64,000 nucleotides of DNA. Origin: a virus. Below, piece after piece: positions 51,734 to 58,991 of the stretch; within the stretch, counting starts at the first letter, position 1; every line of letters starts with the position of its first letter. Below the pieces are notes generated by a model. The model was not told where the DNA came from, did no database searches, and saw only the letters and a list, made by a program, of their open reading frames with translations. Both the position numbers and the translations under genes were made by a program. The DNA lies in IMG/VR virus record IMGVR_UViG_3300037189_018651, positions 1 to 64,000 of that record. The stretch is one strand, 5' to 3'.

Positions 51734-52087
51734 ATGGCGTATCAACAGAGAAGAAAGTTATTTACTAAAGAACGATTTCTTGAAGGCAATCGTCAGAAAT
51801 GGCTTGTTGTTTTTTTGTGTTTTGGTTTATTAGTTCTTATTGTTGATGCCTTAAATGTTCTTAAAGATCCGACACCCTATCTTACGTTCTTAACCTTCTG
51901 TGCTGGTTCGTTTATTCTCGGTTATTCAGGTACAGAAACAATGAAGCTGTTTAGAGCGGATTCTACGACAGAGAATCAAAATACTAATGAACGTAGCTAT
52001 GAAAGAAAAGATATCAATATTAAGGAAGAGAGATTAACAAATAACGCAAAAGAAGAAGATTATCATATATCGGAGATAGAAGTATGA
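51734..52087 (+). CDS. Holin candidate (two transmembrane helices)
   Basis: A 117-residue protein with a basic N-terminus (1-22), two hydrophobic helices (about 23-40 and 48-66) separated by a short polar turn (LKDPTPY), and a long charged hydrophilic C-terminus. Its stop overlaps the endolysin start by ATGA, the classic holin-endolysin arrangement. The hydrophilic tail is longer than in most class II holins. No sequence family recognised. Confidence 0.6.
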   Translation: MAYQQRRKLFTKERFLEGNRQKWLVVFLCFGLLVLIVDALNVLKDPTPYLTFLTFCAGSFILGYSGTETMKLFRADSTTENQNTNERSYERKDINIKEERLTNNAKEEDYHISEIEV

Positions 52088-52695
52088 AACAGCCATCACC
52101 AAAAGCATTAGACTTAATTTTAGAATACGAAGTCGGTGGCGGTAAATCTTATTACGAAAGACATTTAACAAAGCCGGAGTGGCCAGGCGGGGCATCAGGC
52201 TTTACATTAGGTATCGGTGTTGATTGTGGTTACTATACACCAACCGAACTCGAAAAGCTATTTTACTTTCTACCTAAAGAACAATTAGATATTGTTAAAG
52301 GAGCATCTGGTAAGACAGGTCAAGCAGGTAAAGCATATACACAACAACATAAAAACAGCGGTATAGTTGTTACTTGGGATCAAGCAATTGAAATGTTTAA
52401 TAAGCTCATCTGGGCTAAGTTTGCTAAATTAGCAGAAAAAGCATTCCCTGGTTTAGATCAATTATGCGATGATGCTTACGGCGCTATTGTATCGTTGGTA
52501 TTCAATAGAGGATCTAGCTTATCAGGTCCTAGTAGATCAGAAATGAGAGTAATAAGAGAGCTTGTACCTAAGAAAGATTATAAAGGAATTGCTGAAGAAC
52601 TCCGTTCTATGAAACGTATCTGGGAAGGCAAAGGTCTCGATGGTTTACTAGCTAGACGAGAAGCAGAAGCAAAACTAGTAGAAAGCTGTGCTTAA
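52084..52695 (+). CDS. Endolysin (lysozyme-like glycoside hydrolase)
   Basis: A 203-residue muralytic enzyme with the phage lysozyme pattern: LILEYEVGGG (candidate catalytic Glu near 14-16), PEWPGGASGFTLGIGVDCGY (Asp47 and neighbours), DDAYGAIVSLVFNRGSSLSG and LLARREAEAKLV at the C-terminus. It should cleave the glycan strand of peptidoglycan after holin opening. No signal peptide or SAR helix is seen, so it depends on the holin. Translationally coupled to the holin candidate. Confidence 0.83.
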   Translation: MKQPSPKALDLILEYEVGGGKSYYERHLTKPEWPGGASGFTLGIGVDCGYYTPTELEKLFYFLPKEQLDIVKGASGKTGQAGKAYTQQHKNSGIVVTWDQAIEMFNKLIWAKFAKLAEKAFPGLDQLCDDAYGAIVSLVFNRGSSLSGPSRSEMRVIRELVPKKDYKGIAEELRSMKRIWEGKGLDGLLARREAEAKLVESCA

Positions 52696-52696
52696 T

Positions 52697-52945
52697 ATGA
52701 ATTTAGAAGACGTTTATACTAAGTGTGTCCCTAAGGAGACCATTCATCTCCCCAGTTTAAGTCATGGAAGACACTCTCCTACCATAATAAGAGATCCTGA
52801 AGCTAATGCATTTGAAAGAGGTGTATTTGAACGGTTAAGATCTGTTATACCTGTAGAAGAGCAAACTAAACTAGATACTAAAACAAACAATGTTGATGTT
52901 GTTTCATTTGAAGACGCATTAAGAGAATTAGCAGCTATTATATAA
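52697..52945 (+). CDS. Small hypothetical protein (82 aa)
   Basis: ATG 52697, one base after the endolysin stop, was chosen over an upstream in-frame GTG. The N-terminal half is polar with His/Ser/Pro (LPSLSHGRHSPTIIRDPEAN). The C-terminal half is acidic and helical. No family recognised. Co-transcribed with the lysis genes. Confidence 0.55.
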   Translation: MNLEDVYTKCVPKETIHLPSLSHGRHSPTIIRDPEANAFERGVFERLRSVIPVEEQTKLDTKTNNVDVVSFEDALRELAAII

Positions 52946-52949
52946 TGAT

Positions 52950-53255
52950 ATGAATTTTACATTATTAGTAGAACAATTACTGGAAGAAAAAAACGGACCT
53001 AGTCTTTCTGTAAAAAGAGGAGAAAAGCTTTCTGTAAACCGTGGAGGTGGTTTAACTGCAAAAGGTAGAGCAAAATATAACCGTGCTACAGGATCCCATC
53101 TCAAAGCTCCAGTTACCGGTAAAGTTAAAAAAGGCTCTAAAGCTTCTAAACGTAGAAAGAGTTTTTGTGCTAGAAGTAAAGCTTGGATTCCAGCAGGGGG
53201 CTGTGCTGGTAAAAATACAAGAGGGTGTGCTGCTAGAAGACGCTGGAAGTGCTAA
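52950..53255 (+). CDS. Small highly basic Cys-containing phage protein
   Basis: A 101-residue protein. A short helical leader (MNFTLLVEQLLEEKNGPSL) is followed by Lys/Arg/Gly-rich text with GGGLTAKGRAKYNRATGSHL, KASKRRKSFCARSKAW, GGCAGKNTRGCAARRRWKC. This pattern belongs to a small basic protein family I have seen in T4-like marine phages (function unknown). It has four cysteines, and basic charge suggests nucleic-acid or head-interior binding. The leader resembles that of the protein at 47063. Confidence 0.65.
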   Translation: MNFTLLVEQLLEEKNGPSLSVKRGEKLSVNRGGGLTAKGRAKYNRATGSHLKAPVTGKVKKGSKASKRRKSFCARSKAWIPAGGCAGKNTRGCAARRRWKC

Positions 53256-53393
53256 TCTTCAAAAAGGCTCTGAATAAAGAGTAAAATATAAAGATACTCT
53301 CTGTAAATTAATAAACAAATTAACTCTGGAGCTCTCTTAATAAAAAAATATACTAACCAGAAATAATATAAGAAGCCTTTCACTATTTTATTT
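53256..53393. other. Non-coding gap
   Basis: No credible frame. A weak inverted repeat AGAGTA/TACTCT (53278-53283 and 53295-53300) lacks a U tract. The gap ends at the late octamer of the next gene. Confidence 0.4.
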
Positions 53394-53401
53394 AATAAAT
53401 A
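53394..53401 (+). promoter_or_regulatory. Late-type promoter octamer AATAAATA
   Basis: Seven bases before the ATG at 53409. Confidence 0.55.
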
Positions 53402-53408
53402 ATACACA

Positions 53409-53918
53409 ATGAGCCGATTTGATTACTACGTAGAGAAATTCCTTACTGAAGATAATACAGGTGTTATACCGTCTATGGTTAACAGAGCAAGTACAAGTGC
53501 GTATGATTTCACTGTAGAGTTAGTTAAAAAGTTAATTGATACAGGCTTAATGAAGCCTGTTGATGTAAGAGAGCTTATTGCAGGAGACGATATCAATAAG
53601 AACTTTTACTTTATATGGGATAACCCGACATATAAACTTTCCTACCTAGTAAAGGTAATTCCTACAGCTGATGGTAACTTTGAGGTAAGAATTATCAATA
53701 CAAAAGATAAAACAGATATTACTACAATAGATCAGCATGACGAAGAGACATTCGACGCCGTTGTTGATAAGTTTAACGAGGTAGTTAAAAAGGCTAAAGG
53801 TGACAGTGAAAAACCTCTACAAACAAGCCAAGAACCTTCCGCTCTTCCCGGAGGAACAGCTCCAGCCGGTACACCAGGTACTACTAATACAAGTAACTAC
53901 CTGAAAGGTCTTCAGTAA
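53409..53918 (+). CDS. Hypothetical late protein (169 aa)
   Basis: A folded alpha/beta-looking region (1-130, with FYFIWDNPTYKLSYLVKVIP and FEVRIINTKDKTD) is followed by a Pro/Gly/Thr-rich disordered tail. It is preceded by a late octamer and is convergent with a small minus-strand gene, overlapping it by seven bases. No family recognised. Confidence 0.55.
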   Translation: MSRFDYYVEKFLTEDNTGVIPSMVNRASTSAYDFTVELVKKLIDTGLMKPVDVRELIAGDDINKNFYFIWDNPTYKLSYLVKVIPTADGNFEVRIINTKDKTDITTIDQHDEETFDAVVDKFNEVVKKAKGDSEKPLQTSQEPSALPGGTAPAGTPGTTNTSNYLKGLQ

Positions 53919-54094
53919 TCAATTAAGTGATCGAAATCGCTAGCATCAAGATTATCAATCTTATGCTTTAAAATACGTAAACCGTATTCAACTTCTTCTT
54001 CGTTACTTAGGTTACCGTCAAAAATTTCAAAAATTAAAGCTTCAATAGCTTGATCGACAATAACTTCTATTTCTTGTTTTTTACTAGGAGTCAT
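53912..54094 (-). CDS. Small acidic helical protein (60 aa)
   Basis: MTPSKKQEIEVIVDQAIEAL followed by IFEIFDGNLSNEEEVEYGLR is helical and acidic. A CTTAAATA late-type octamer lies 10 bases upstream on this strand. Third in a minus-strand run with the genes at 54108 and 54449. Function unknown. Confidence 0.55.
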   Translation of the reverse strand: MTPSKKQEIEVIVDQAIEALIFEIFDGNLSNEEEVEYGLRILKHKIDNLDASDFDHLIDY

Positions 54095-54104
54095 AATATT
54101 TTTT

Positions 54105-54112
54105 TATTTAAG
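54105..54112 (-). promoter_or_regulatory. Late-type promoter octamer CTTAAATA (minus strand)
   Basis: Ten bases before the ATG at 54094. Weak variant of the octamer. Confidence 0.35.
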
Positions 54113-54443
54113 GTAATTTACCAACAAAATTAATCTCTGAGTTAAAAGGTTTATCGTTTAAGAATATAGCATATGCTATTCTAAAATCTCCTTTATTACC
54201 TTCTAATAAAGGATCAGTAAATTCGTACTCTTCGTCGAAGATAAATTTATACCCTAAAACCAATTGTACTATTTTAGTTATTTCATTATTCGATAATGAA
54301 CTAGGTATATCAATTATAGTTTCGTAAAACGTTTCCGGTATTATAGGTACACCTTTTTTATAAAAAGTAGTAACAGCTTTACTAGCACCTAACTTTACAC
54401 AACGCTCTTTTAGTTCTTCGTTTAGTTCAAAAGCTGTCACCAA
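54108..54443 (-). CDS. Hypothetical protein (111 aa)
   Basis: An alpha/beta-looking protein (FELNEELKERCVKLGASK, then LVLGYKFIFDEEYEFTDPLL). It begins five bases after the stop of the membrane GAF-like gene, so the two are probably co-transcribed and may work together. No family recognised. Confidence 0.55.
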   Translation of the reverse strand: MVTAFELNEELKERCVKLGASKAVTTFYKKGVPIIPETFYETIIDIPSSLSNNEITKIVQLVLGYKFIFDEEYEFTDPLLEGNKGDFRIAYAIFLNDKPFNSEINFVGKLP

Positions 54444-54448
54444 ACTAT

Positions 54449-55108
54449 TTAGCTCTTATCTACAGAAATTGCAGCTACGTAACCGCTTAAAAGTTTAGCT
54501 TCATCTGCTACTTCTCTGTACACGTCAGGAGATAACTCACCATCTCTTTTAACAAACTCGACACCTAGTACTGCAATAAACAAACCATCTAAGCTTTTTA
54601 TAGGGAATAGATAAACTGTATTTGCACCTTTTGTTTCCCAATAACTCTTTAAAGCGTAATCTTCTTCCTTATATACATCCACCATTATACCGCTACCTGT
54701 ATTATCTGTATTAAGTTTTTGTAAGTAACTACTAAAAAATGAAATAGGTAAATTTTGCATTTTTAGTATGTCTGCTGCTACACCTGGTGCTGTAGATTCA
54801 AAAGCTACAGACATCTTTTTCATAGATTTATTACCTGGGTAATAATTACCTCCATTGTGAAAGAGTGATATCCATAATCTATCTAAATCAAAACGTGCTT
54901 GTAGTTTATTAAATGAATCGTTAATACTTTGCTGGATAACAAGAGCATGATCGAAGTCTTCCTTTTTACGTCTAATAGCAGATGTTTTACGATATAGCCA
55001 ATGTTTATAATATACAACACCAACAGGCCCTAGTATACCTATTAGTACGGCAGAAATTAAAGGAAGGAGCTTTATTATTTCACTCTCTATAGTAAACCAC
55101 AAACTCAT
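54449..55108 (-). CDS. Membrane-anchored GAF-like sensor protein
   Basis: A 219-residue protein with one N-terminal transmembrane helix (about 13-33), a basic juxtamembrane stretch, and a domain with LDRLWISLFHNGGNYYPGNK, then MSVAFEST, TVYLFPIKSLDGLFIAVLGV. The 'r-l-x-i-x-x-f-HNGG' motif and alternating strands look like a GAF-type ligand-binding domain found in uncharacterised membrane proteins of phages and bacteria. The ligand is unknown. It might sense a host small molecule at the inner membrane. Late octamer 14 bases upstream. Confidence 0.6.
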   Translation of the reverse strand: MSLWFTIESEIIKLLPLISAVLIGILGPVGVVYYKHWLYRKTSAIRRKKEDFDHALVIQQSINDSFNKLQARFDLDRLWISLFHNGGNYYPGNKSMKKMSVAFESTAPGVAADILKMQNLPISFFSSYLQKLNTDNTGSGIMVDVYKEEDYALKSYWETKGANTVYLFPIKSLDGLFIAVLGVEFVKRDGELSPDVYREVADEAKLLSGYVAAISVDKS

Positions 55109-55122
55109 ATATTATGTAATGT

Positions 55123-55130
55123 TATTTATT
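55123..55130 (-). promoter_or_regulatory. Late-type promoter octamer AATAAATA (minus strand)
   Basis: Fourteen bases before the ATG at 55108, back-to-back with the octamer at 55141. Confidence 0.5.
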
Positions 55131-55140
55131 CTCTTTGAGG

Positions 55141-55148
55141 CATAAATA
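55141..55148 (+). promoter_or_regulatory. Late-type promoter octamer CATAAATA
   Basis: Eight bases before the ATG at 55157. Confidence 0.55.
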
Positions 55149-55156
55149 TATTAAAG

Positions 55157-57214
55157 ATGTCCTCAAGATTACATAATAAATTCCACAGACATAATCACCA
55201 CACTTATGGAAGTTTAGATCCTAGATATCCTGATAGTAGTCACGATCCAATTGCTTCAAAGGAATCTCCCTTCTTTGGTGATTTTGTGTTACTAGGGCCC
55301 TTATCTTGCTTCTCACCGTTAAGTTCTTACGCTGCATACTTTTTCAACCTATCTACAGCTGTAATAATCAGCAATCCGAATTTTGACTTACAAAATATGA
55401 ATCTGTCTTCCTTTGCTGTATCATCAGTAGGGAATATAGTCAGTGTAGGTAGTATTTCATCAACAGGTAATTTTTACGGAGCAGGTGATATTTTAAATTA
55501 CGGTAGTGTATTCCTACAAGGTCCTCCTAACTACCTAGGACATATTCTCGGTAACACTACTACTCTCACTATATACGGTGATGTAAGCTCAGATGGCAAT
55601 TTTCTTCAAGAAGGCACGTTTACTGCGCACGGTACAAACGCTTTAACGGGTATCAATACTATATACGGTAACAACACAATTACTGGTTGGGGTGAATTAT
55701 CATCCTATGGTACAAACACCCTTAGAGGTACAAACACTATTAACGGTAACAACACAATTACCGGTTGGGGTACACTATCTGCTTATGGTACTAACACTCT
55801 TAACGGTACAAATACCATAACAGGTACAAACGTAATTGTAGGTACTAATACTATTAGTGGCGGGTTTACCGATTACGGTGATGTCACCATTTACGGTAAT
55901 CTAAACGTTATAGGTTCCGCAACAAGATTACAATCATTCGAAAAGGTATTAAGTTCAGTAAGTATTGACGTAACAAATTACGGTTGGGGTGTCGCATTAG
56001 CTGTTAATCAAGCAGGAGACGCTGATGTAATTAATTTCAAAGATGACGGTGTAACTAAACTGTTTATCGCAGGTGATTCAACAAAAACAAACGACGGTTA
56101 TGTTGGTATCAATACAAACAACCCTACCAATCAGTTAACTGTTATAGGACAGGTCACAAGCGGTAATGATGCTGTTGTTTACGTTAAAAGTAACACTACA
56201 CAATCAGGGTATGTAAAAGTGCAATCTACAAATAACGGTGTTTCAGCTTCTGCTGATTTCACCGCAACAAACAATTTAGGAGACTTTTTTGATATAGGTA
56301 TTAACAGCTCTGGCTGGGTTGGTGCCAGTTACGGACCAGCTTTTACAATAGCAGGTCCTAGAGATGCTTATGCATATAGCAGTTCAACAGCTAATGATTT
56401 AGCTTTAGGTACTTCAAGTAGTTCAGGTGACTTAATACTTTTCGCAGGAGGTACGTTAAGCGGTACGTCTATTAACAGCGGCAATGAACGTATTAGAGTT
56501 AAGTCAACAGGTAATGTAGGGGTTAATACAGCATATCCTAATAAGCAATTAACAGTTTACGGTGATATTAGTGCTTCTAATACAGGTACAATTTACAGTA
56601 GATACGGAGTTATAGATAGCTCATATGGTAAGAGTGTCAATATAAACGGTAACGATAAAACACTTAACATACAAAGTAGTAGTACAGCTTCTGGATATGT
56701 AAGTATACAAAATCAATATACAGGTATATCCGCTTCAACAGATCTTTCTATATACAATAGTGCTAATGCCTATATTGATGTAGGTATTAATAGTGATGCG
56801 TATAACGGAAATTCGTATAGCCCTACATTTAATATTACAAATGCTAATGACGGGTACATCTATACAAATTCAACAGCAAATAACTTTGTTTTAGGTACAC
56901 AATCTACAACAGGTGATTTAGTATTATTCACAGGAGGTGCGTTGAGCGGTACAACAACAGGGTCTCCTGCTGCAACACCTAATGAACGCTTAAGAATTAA
57001 ATCAGGTGGTAATGTCGGTATTAATACATCTAATCCGAACAACACATTAACAGTTGTAGGTACAATTAGTTCAACAAATACTGCTACACTAAGTAATGTA
57101 GTATTTACAGGAGCTCAAGTACAAACATTTGCTGATCCGATTACAGCAACAGGAGATTTCTTAGTACTGACGATCAACGGTAAGCAAAGAGCTATTCAAC
57201 TCTGGAACTTCTAA
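55157..57214 (+). CDS. Large tail/head fibre protein with beta-helical repeats
   Basis: A 685-residue fibre. The His-rich N-terminus (HNKFHRHNHHTYGSLDPRYP) may be the virion anchor. Residues about 155-255 are GTNTLxGTNTIxGNNTITGW repeats typical of a beta-helical shaft. From about 300, two tandem copies of a roughly 175-residue module start with (V)GxNTxxPxxQLTVxG, a motif common in phage long tail fibres, and a third partial copy closes the protein. It ends TINGKQRAIQLWNF without a recognisable chaperone domain. A receptor-binding role is likely. Neighbouring genes do not include a dedicated fibre chaperone. Confidence 0.7.
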   Translation: MSSRLHNKFHRHNHHTYGSLDPRYPDSSHDPIASKESPFFGDFVLLGPLSCFSPLSSYAAYFFNLSTAVIISNPNFDLQNMNLSSFAVSSVGNIVSVGSISSTGNFYGAGDILNYGSVFLQGPPNYLGHILGNTTTLTIYGDVSSDGNFLQEGTFTAHGTNALTGINTIYGNNTITGWGELSSYGTNTLRGTNTINGNNTITGWGTLSAYGTNTLNGTNTITGTNVIVGTNTISGGFTDYGDVTIYGNLNVIGSATRLQSFEKVLSSVSIDVTNYGWGVALAVNQAGDADVINFKDDGVTKLFIAGDSTKTNDGYVGINTNNPTNQLTVIGQVTSGNDAVVYVKSNTTQSGYVKVQSTNNGVSASADFTATNNLGDFFDIGINSSGWVGASYGPAFTIAGPRDAYAYSSSTANDLALGTSSSSGDLILFAGGTLSGTSINSGNERIRVKSTGNVGVNTAYPNKQLTVYGDISASNTGTIYSRYGVIDSSYGKSVNINGNDKTLNIQSSSTASGYVSIQNQYTGISASTDLSIYNSANAYIDVGINSDAYNGNSYSPTFNITNANDGYIYTNSTANNFVLGTQSTTGDLVLFTGGALSGTTTGSPAATPNERLRIKSGGNVGINTSNPNNTLTVVGTISSTNTATLSNVVFTGAQVQTFADPITATGDFLVLTINGKQRAIQLWNF
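55640..55860 (+). repeat. GTNT/GNNT repeat shaft (coding)
   Basis: About ten imperfect six-residue turns of the GTNTIxG type, including a longer duplicated unit (TINGNNTITGWGxLSxYGTN). Degenerate at DNA level. Confidence 0.75.
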
Positions 57215-57236
57215 TAAAAGAATCTAAATTTATTAG

Positions 57237-57521
57237 ATGTTCAACTTCTTTAAAAAGAAGATAAAAGTACCTATTGTTCTACCTCAGGAAAGAGGTATGT
57301 ACGCTTTTACTAAGCATAGAAGAGGAGAGTTTCTTTTATTTCTAAAACGGGATAATGATGTTTTAGAGTTTATGCAGATACCGGATAGATATAAATTATC
57401 TCTTTCTAAAGAAGAATATACAGCAGCTATATCTACAAAGTTACTCGATTTTGTGGAACAGGTACCGGTAGATGTTTTCTCTGTTTGTGCTGCAAATATC
57501 AATGAACTAGAAAAAATTTAA
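57237..57521 (+). CDS. Hypothetical protein (94 aa)
   Basis: MFNFFKKKIKVPIVLPQERG opens a small mixed alpha/beta protein (GEFLLFLKRDNDVLEFMQIP). It follows the fibre gene by 22 bases and may be in the same late transcript. No family recognised. Confidence 0.55.
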   Translation: MFNFFKKKIKVPIVLPQERGMYAFTKHRRGEFLLFLKRDNDVLEFMQIPDRYKLSLSKEEYTAAISTKLLDFVEQVPVDVFSVCAANINELEKI

Positions 57522-57529
57522 TTTTTTTC

Positions 57530-57558
57530 TTGACTGTAAAAGTAGTTTTTTGTATATT
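57530..57558 (+). promoter_or_regulatory. Sigma70-like promoter
   Basis: TTGACT (57530-57535), a 17-base spacer and TATATT (57553-57558) lie eight bases before the ATG at 57567. Close to the sigma70 consensus. No late octamer is present here. Confidence 0.7.
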
Positions 57559-57566
57559 GGTGTTGT

Positions 57567-57800
57567 ATGAAAACACATAACAATAAACGATTGCCAAAAG
57601 TCTCCGATGTTGATATCACAAAGTTGTCTCTTTATGAGCTATGTCGATGGACAGCGCTTGAAGAAGCAGTTAATCTAATCGGTGAAAAATGCGAGGAAAG
57701 AAATATCGATTTCGAAACAGTTGAACTTAAACCTCTTGATATCCTAAAGTACGTAGACAATGCAACCGATATTATCTACGAGAAAATTTCTACAACCTAA
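57567..57800 (+). CDS. Small early-type protein (77 aa)
   Basis: An acidic helical protein (SLYELCRWTALEEAVNLIGE, then KPLDILKYVDNATDIIYEK) read from a near-consensus sigma70-like promoter, unlike its late neighbours. This suggests an early function such as host takeover, but no family is recognised. Confidence 0.55.
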   Translation: MKTHNNKRLPKVSDVDITKLSLYELCRWTALEEAVNLIGEKCEERNIDFETVELKPLDILKYVDNATDIIYEKISTT

Positions 57801-57812
57801 TATAATTACTAT

Positions 57813-58274
57813 ATGTTTAATAAACTCAAAGCAATTCTAGAAAACCCTCTCATTAGAGTTATTGCTATATCATTGCTAATAACCTGCACTGTATCGTTAG
57901 TTTTTGGATTAGCATTCTACCTTTACAACAACCACTTCTGGACAGGGTTTGTTTCAGGTTTTGGAATACAGTTTATTATCTTTGCAATAGTTAATACGTT
58001 TCTTCTAAGAAAAGACGCTATTACGAGTTCTCAGATTGTACAACAGCAACTAGAAGCTATCTCGAAGTTTACAATAAGCTTAACGTGCGCGTATTGTAAA
58101 CAAACAAACCCTGTACCGATTCAATTGAATCAGGAAAATAGATTTACCTGCGAACATTGTAAACAAGTAAATGGCGTCAAGATGCAGTTTATTTCAACAC
58201 AAATAACTACCCCTCTTGAAAGACTAACGTTTCCTATTGACGAGAGCGTACCTCTTAAGTCTACTTTGGATTAA
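57813..58274 (+). CDS. Membrane protein with cytoplasmic zinc ribbon
   Basis: A 153-residue protein with two transmembrane helices (about 13-35 and 42-64) and a zinc-ribbon-like domain with CAYC (92-95) and CEHC (113-116), each followed by KQ. The layout (two helices plus zinc ribbon) resembles small membrane regulators of unknown role. It overlaps the end of the convergent gene by four bases. Confidence 0.6.
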   Translation: MFNKLKAILENPLIRVIAISLLITCTVSLVFGLAFYLYNNHFWTGFVSGFGIQFIIFAIVNTFLLRKDAITSSQIVQQQLEAISKFTISLTCAYCKQTNPVPIQLNQENRFTCEHCKQVNGVKMQFISTQITTPLERLTFPIDESVPLKSTLD

Positions 58275-58561
58275 ATCCAAAAATCATCAAGATCTCTCGT
58301 TAATGTCTTAATAACAGACATTGCAGTATTAATCTTATACTGCATCTTACGTAAACGCTTAATACGTTCTTTTGTAAGATTGGTAACGTTGTTACGTTTA
58401 GTAACTTCAATGCGTTTACGTATTAAGTCGAGATCAAAGTATACATCTGCAAGTTGTTCCTCTATGTTTTCAAGAGGAAACGGTAAACGCTTCTTTTGCT
58501 GCGGTGTTAACCCAGCTTGGCTTAACATTTGATGATCAAAACCGATACCTTCTATTGACAT
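58271..58561 (-). CDS. Small helical protein (96 aa)
   Basis: Mostly helical and basic (LENIEEQLADVYFDLDLIRK, then RIKRLRKMQYKINTAMSVIK), suggesting a helical-bundle or coiled-coil protein. A perfect late octamer is 11 bases upstream. The N-terminus (FDHQMLSQAGLTPQQKKRLP) looks like a structured loop. No family recognised. Confidence 0.55.
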   Translation of the reverse strand: MSIEGIGFDHQMLSQAGLTPQQKKRLPFPLENIEEQLADVYFDLDLIRKRIEVTKRNNVTNLTKERIKRLRKMQYKINTAMSVIKTLTRDLDDFWI

Positions 58562-58572
58562 ATATTATCTAT

Positions 58573-58580
58573 TATTTATA
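58573..58580 (-). promoter_or_regulatory. Late-type promoter octamer TATAAATA (minus strand)
   Basis: Perfect octamer, 11 bases before the ATG at 58561. Confidence 0.6.
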
Positions 58581-58600
58581 CGTTCTATACCTGTTAAACA

Positions 58601-58608
58601 AATAAATA
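58601..58608 (+). promoter_or_regulatory. Late-type promoter octamer AATAAATA
   Basis: Eleven bases before the ATG at 58620, divergent from 58573-58580. Confidence 0.55.
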
Positions 58609-58619
58609 TTAGTATAGAT

Positions 58620-58991
58620 ATGCAAAAGCTAACAAAAAAACAGACAGCTGTTGTATATCAGCAATGCTTTAAGCTTGTTAAACGTAAACCTCCAGAGTTC
58701 TTTACGTTTAAAAAGATGCGTAGAAGTCAAGGTATATGCGACTACGAAAACGACATTCTAGAATTTGATCCTAGAAGAGAATTTGTTAGAACTGCGTTTC
58801 ATGAATGTGTGCATTACATATACCCAGACTGGTCTGAAACAAAAGTTCTCTACGTAGAATCAAGAATTATTAACGTATGTACTTCTTTTGAGATAGCACG
58901 ATTCTTAAAGGAGTTTACCTCGAAGCTTTATAAAGCAGAGCTTATACGTAACTCCCTCAAGAAATCAAAGAAGCGAAAGAAGATCAACTAA
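58620..58991 (+). CDS. Small HExxH protein, putative SprT-like metallopeptidase
   Basis: A 123-residue basic protein with AFHECVHYIYPDWSE, giving a zinc-protease motif His61-Glu62-x-x-His65 and a possible third ligand at Glu73 or Glu80. Before it, ILEFDPRREFVRTA fits the strand-helix layout of SprT/minimal gluzincin proteases. The rest is helical and Lys-rich at the end. It could process a virion or host protein. The peptidase call rests on one motif. Confidence 0.55.
   Translation: MQKLTKKQTAVVYQQCFKLVKRKPPEFFTFKKMRRSQGICDYENDILEFDPRREFVRTAFHECVHYIYPDWSETKVLYVESRIINVCTSFEIARFLKEFTSKLYKAELIRNSLKKSKKRKKIN

Noticed and set aside
53278-53300. Hairpin AGAGTA...TACTCT as terminator
   Set aside because: Six-base stem, long AT-rich loop and no U tract. 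Not convincing.
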